From: Parapedobacter flavus
GTDB taxonomy: Bacteria; Bacteroidota; Bacteroidia; Sphingobacteriales; Sphingobacteriaceae
Direction: 5' to 3'
DNA length: 64,000 nucleotides
Assembly: GCF_035818675.1 (NCBI RefSeq)
Contig: NZ_JAYKZZ010000001.1
Span: 1-64,000, forward strand
Part shown: positions 61,935 to 64,000 of the stretch, in pieces
How the letters are laid out: each line of letters begins with the position of its first letter
Numbering within the stretch: the stretch's first letter is position 1
Made by a program: the position numbers and the translations under genes
Notes under the pieces: model-generated
The model's database searches: none
Told to the model about the DNA's origin: nothing
Seen by the model: only the letters and a program-made list of their open reading frames with translations

Positions 61935-63311
61935 TCACCCGAATATCGCTTGGAATACTTCTTCCACGCGGGCAACCGGCTTGATATCGATTTGATAATT
62001 GCTGCGTTCCAATCCCTTGGTATTGTACTTGGACAGGAAAATGGCCTCGAAGCCGAGCTTTTCTGCTTCGGCTATCCGCTGCTCGATACGGTTCACGGCA
62101 CGTATCTCGCCCGAGAGGCCCACTTCGCCGGCGAAAGCTACTGTAGCCGATACGGCCATGTCCTGTTGGGAAGAAATAATGGCCACGACGACCGCCAGAT
62201 CGATGGCCGGATCTTCCACCCGTAGGCCGCCGGCGATGTTGAGGAAGACATCCTGGGCGCTGAGGCGGAAACCGAAGCGTTTTTCGAGCACAGCGAGCAG
62301 CATGTTCATCCGTTTGGTATCGAATCCGGTAGACGAGCGCTGGGGCGTGCCGTAGGCCGAGTTGCTCACCAATGCCTGCACCTCGATCAACATGGGCCGC
62401 ATTCCTTCCAGCAAAACGGCAATGGCGGTGCCACTAGTGCCATCTTCACGTTGCGATAACAGGATTTCCGAAGGGTTGCTCACTTCGCGCAACCCGGAGC
62501 CTTGCATCTCGTATATACCCAGCTCGGAGGCCGATCCGAACCGGTTTTTAACTGCCCGCAAGATGCGGTAGGCGTGGTGGCGATCGCCTTCAAACTGTAA
62601 CACCGTATCGACCATGTGCTCCAGTACCTTTGGCCCGGCGATGCTGCCGTCTTTGGTGATGTGGCCGACGATGAATACGGGGATGTCGGTTTCTTTGGCA
62701 AAGCGGAGCAGTTCGGCCGTACATTCGCGTACCTGCGATACGCTCCCAGGGGCGGAGTCGACCTGTGCGGAATGCAGCGTTTGGATGGAATCGATAATGA
62801 CCAAGTCGGGTGCAACGGATTCCACCTGTGCAAATATATTCGTTGTAGCGGTTTCGGTGAGGATATAGCAGTTGGCCTGCGAGGCTTGCGAAATCCGTTC
62901 CGCGCGCATTTTGAGCTGCTGCTCACTCTCCTCGCCGGAGACATATAAGGTCTTTGCCTTCATAGTAAGGGCGAGTTGCAGCATCAAGGTGGATTTGCCG
63001 ATGCCCGGTTCGCCACCGATAAGCACCAGCGATCCGCGCACGATGCCGCCACCCAGTACCCGGTTCAACTCGCGGTCGGGGGTCACCAATCGGCTTTCGG
63101 CCACATGCTCAATTTCATGTATCACGGCCGCCTTGCGCGCGGGCTTTTTCGTGCCTGAGGCTGTCCGCCAATCGGGTGTGCGAGCATTGGCGCGCGCTAC
63201 CACTTCTTCCACGAACGTGTTCCACTCGTTGCAAGAAGGGCATTTGCCGAGCCATTTGGCCGATTCATAGCCGCAGTTTTGGCAGAAGAAGGATGTTTTT
63301 GTTTTCGCCAT
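61935..63311 (-). CDS. radA: DNA repair protein RadA
   Basis: A 458-residue RecA-like ATPase involved in recombination and branch migration. N-terminal zinc finger with C10, C13, C24 and C27; Walker A GGEPGIGKST at 99-108; the family's KNRFG motif (LRAVKNRFGSASELGIYEM) near the end of the RecA core; and a C-terminal Lon-like domain with AQDVFLNIAGGLRVEDPAIDLAVVVAI. The ATG at 63311 is used; the frame extends 40 codons further into the dipeptidase gene without similarity to RadA. It lies 2 nt from the dipeptidase stop, so the two minus-strand genes may share a transcript. Confidence 0.95.
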   Translation of the reverse strand: MAKTKTSFFCQNCGYESAKWLGKCPSCNEWNTFVEEVVARANARTPDWRTASGTKKPARKAAVIHEIEHVAESRLVTPDRELNRVLGGGIVRGSLVLIGGEPGIGKSTLMLQLALTMKAKTLYVSGEESEQQLKMRAERISQASQANCYILTETATTNIFAQVESVAPDLVIIDSIQTLHSAQVDSAPGSVSQVRECTAELLRFAKETDIPVFIVGHITKDGSIAGPKVLEHMVDTVLQFEGDRHHAYRILRAVKNRFGSASELGIYEMQGSGLREVSNPSEILLSQREDGTSGTAIAVLLEGMRPMLIEVQALVSNSAYGTPQRSSTGFDTKRMNMLLAVLEKRFGFRLSAQDVFLNIAGGLRVEDPAIDLAVVVAIISSQQDMAVSATVAFAGEVGLSGEIRAVNRIEQRIAEAEKLGFEAIFLSKYNTKGLERSNYQIDIKPVARVEEVFQAIFG

Positions 63312-63313
63312 GG

Positions 63314-64000
63314 TTAATTCGCTTGGGCCGCTATCACGCGGAGTACATTCTCGCCGAGGATTTTTCGGATATCGGTTTCGGTATACCCCCGCTGCCGGAG
63401 GCCCGCGGTGAGGTTTGGGAAATCGCTGCAATCGTCGAGCCCTACTGGCGTGGATGATATCCCGTCGAAGTCGCTGCCAATGCCCACGTGGTCAATGCCT
63501 GCCGTTTTAACCATATAATCGATATGGTCGAGCAATAACGAGAGGGGTGGACGGAGTTCTTCTTTCGCTGCGGCTGGTAGGCGGCTGAACTTGGCGTCGT
63601 TTGAACGCTTCACGCTATCCTTGGTGGCCACGTACTTTTCATACAACCGGTTGATTTTCGTGTAATGCATGGGATCCAGGAAGCCCGAATAGAAATTAAG
63701 GCAGATGACCCCGCCGTTTTCGACAACCGCTTTGATTTGGTCATCCTGCAGGTTCCGTGGATGTGCCATCAGCGCGTAAGCGTTACTATGCGATACGATC
63801 ACCGGTTTGGTGGTCGCCGCTATGGCGTCGAAAAACGTTTGCCTGCCTACGTGCGAGAGGTCGACCATCATGCCCAGTTCGTTCATCCTATGGATGACCT
63901 GGCGCCCGAAATCGGTCAGCCCCTTATGCTTCAGTTTTTTAGGGTTACGGGTTTCATCTGTGGCCGAAGTTGCCCACTCCGTGCTGTTGTTCCAGGTCAG
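63314..64000 (-). CDS. Membrane dipeptidase (renal dipeptidase family M19), partial
   Basis: The C-terminal ~228 residues of an M19 zinc dipeptidase; the 5' end lies beyond the window. Reading on past the first in-frame ATG at 63886 to position 64000 stays open and matches the family (LTWNNSTEW, GLTDFGRQVIHRMNELGMMVDLSHVG). Further on: PVIVSHSNAYALMAHPRNL with the zinc-ligand histidine, a long insert, and VGIGSDFDGI with the catalytic and metal residues. The family hydrolyses dipeptides, often D-containing ones, in the periplasm. Its signal region is not visible here. It ends 2 nt before radA begins. Confidence 0.92.
   Translation of the reverse strand: MTWNNSTEWATSATDETRNPKKLKHKGLTDFGRQVIHRMNELGMMVDLSHVGRQTFFDAIAATTKPVIVSHSNAYALMAHPRNLQDDQIKAVVENGGVICLNFYSGFLDPMHYTKINRLYEKYVATKDSVKRSNDAKFSRLPAAAKEELRPPLSLLLDHIDYMVKTAGIDHVGIGSDFDGISSTPVGLDDCSDFPNLTAGLRQRGYTETDIRKILGENVLRVIAAQAN

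Overview
The window comes from a Bacteroidota chromosome, most likely family Sphingobacteriaceae; Parapedobacter or a close relative is my guess from the roughly balanced base composition and gene content. The evidence is a SusC/SusD pair, the gliding-motility lipoprotein GldH, the linked order miaB / sigma-54 regulator / lptE / TPR gene / secG / groES / groEL, the order holB / ricT / gldH, an almost complete lack of Shine-Dalgarno sequences, and many copies of the Bacteroidota -7 promoter box TAnnTTTG, several with a TTTG -33 box about 18 nt upstream. I saw no tRNA, rRNA, IS element, prophage or CRISPR array. This is ordinary chromosome with small accessory stretches.

Layout. 0.2-6.3 kb: a TRIC-type channel, peptide deformylase, exonuclease VII (xseA-xseB), and nagA-dctA diverging from a DeoR regulator. 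6.3-10.1 kb: a short surface-polysaccharide cluster (flippase, pyruvyl transferase, methyltransferase, GT2), followed by small conserved genes and an AraC regulator. 12.9-15.6 kb: a TPP riboswitch ahead of a TonB-dependent receptor, with a terminator after it; this is a probable thiamine uptake gene. 15.6-17.7 kb: a sugar dehydrogenase-like lipoprotein, dtd and a MazG-like protein. 17.8-24.8 kb (minus strand): groEL, groES, secG, TPR gene, lptE, sigma-54 regulator, miaB. 24.8-32.1 kb: GH43, nucleotide-sugar dehydrogenase, CotH lipoprotein, a DUF1989 + YqcI/YcgG (GntA-like) pair, a YczE membrane protein and a WxcM-like cupin. 32.1-36 kb: a large HEAT/c-type-heme lipoprotein and hemW. 36-39.8 kb: nucleotide-sugar genes uxs, galE, a conserved unknown, rfbB. 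41-44.2 kb: holB, ricT, gldH, small membrane protein. 44.4-48.9 kb: a susC gene broken by an in-frame TAA, then susD and a terminator. 49.1-51.2 kb: PadR-PspC pair with dyads over the promoter. 51.4-57 kb: a TonB-type receptor and a propeller/Y_Y_Y/LuxR regulator. 57-64 kb: efp, 5-FTHF cyclo-ligase, a SerB-SerA-ACT fusion, an SDR gene, a degenerate arginase-family gene, radA, and a membrane dipeptidase cut by the window end.

Most noteworthy signals: (1) a two-copy element of about 82 nt with identical blocks of 12, 19 and 11 nt and a hairpin with a compensatory base-pair change, ending exactly on the -7 box of both efp and the arginase-like gene; (2) the susC nonsense codon; (3) three genes whose -7 box lies only 3-4 nt from the start codon, predicting leaderless mRNAs; (4) a possible competing helix for the TPP riboswitch; (5) an apparent arginase-family pseudoenzyme; (6) the GntA-like/DUF1989 pair. 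All functional statements rest on motif and family recognition by eye; no search was run.
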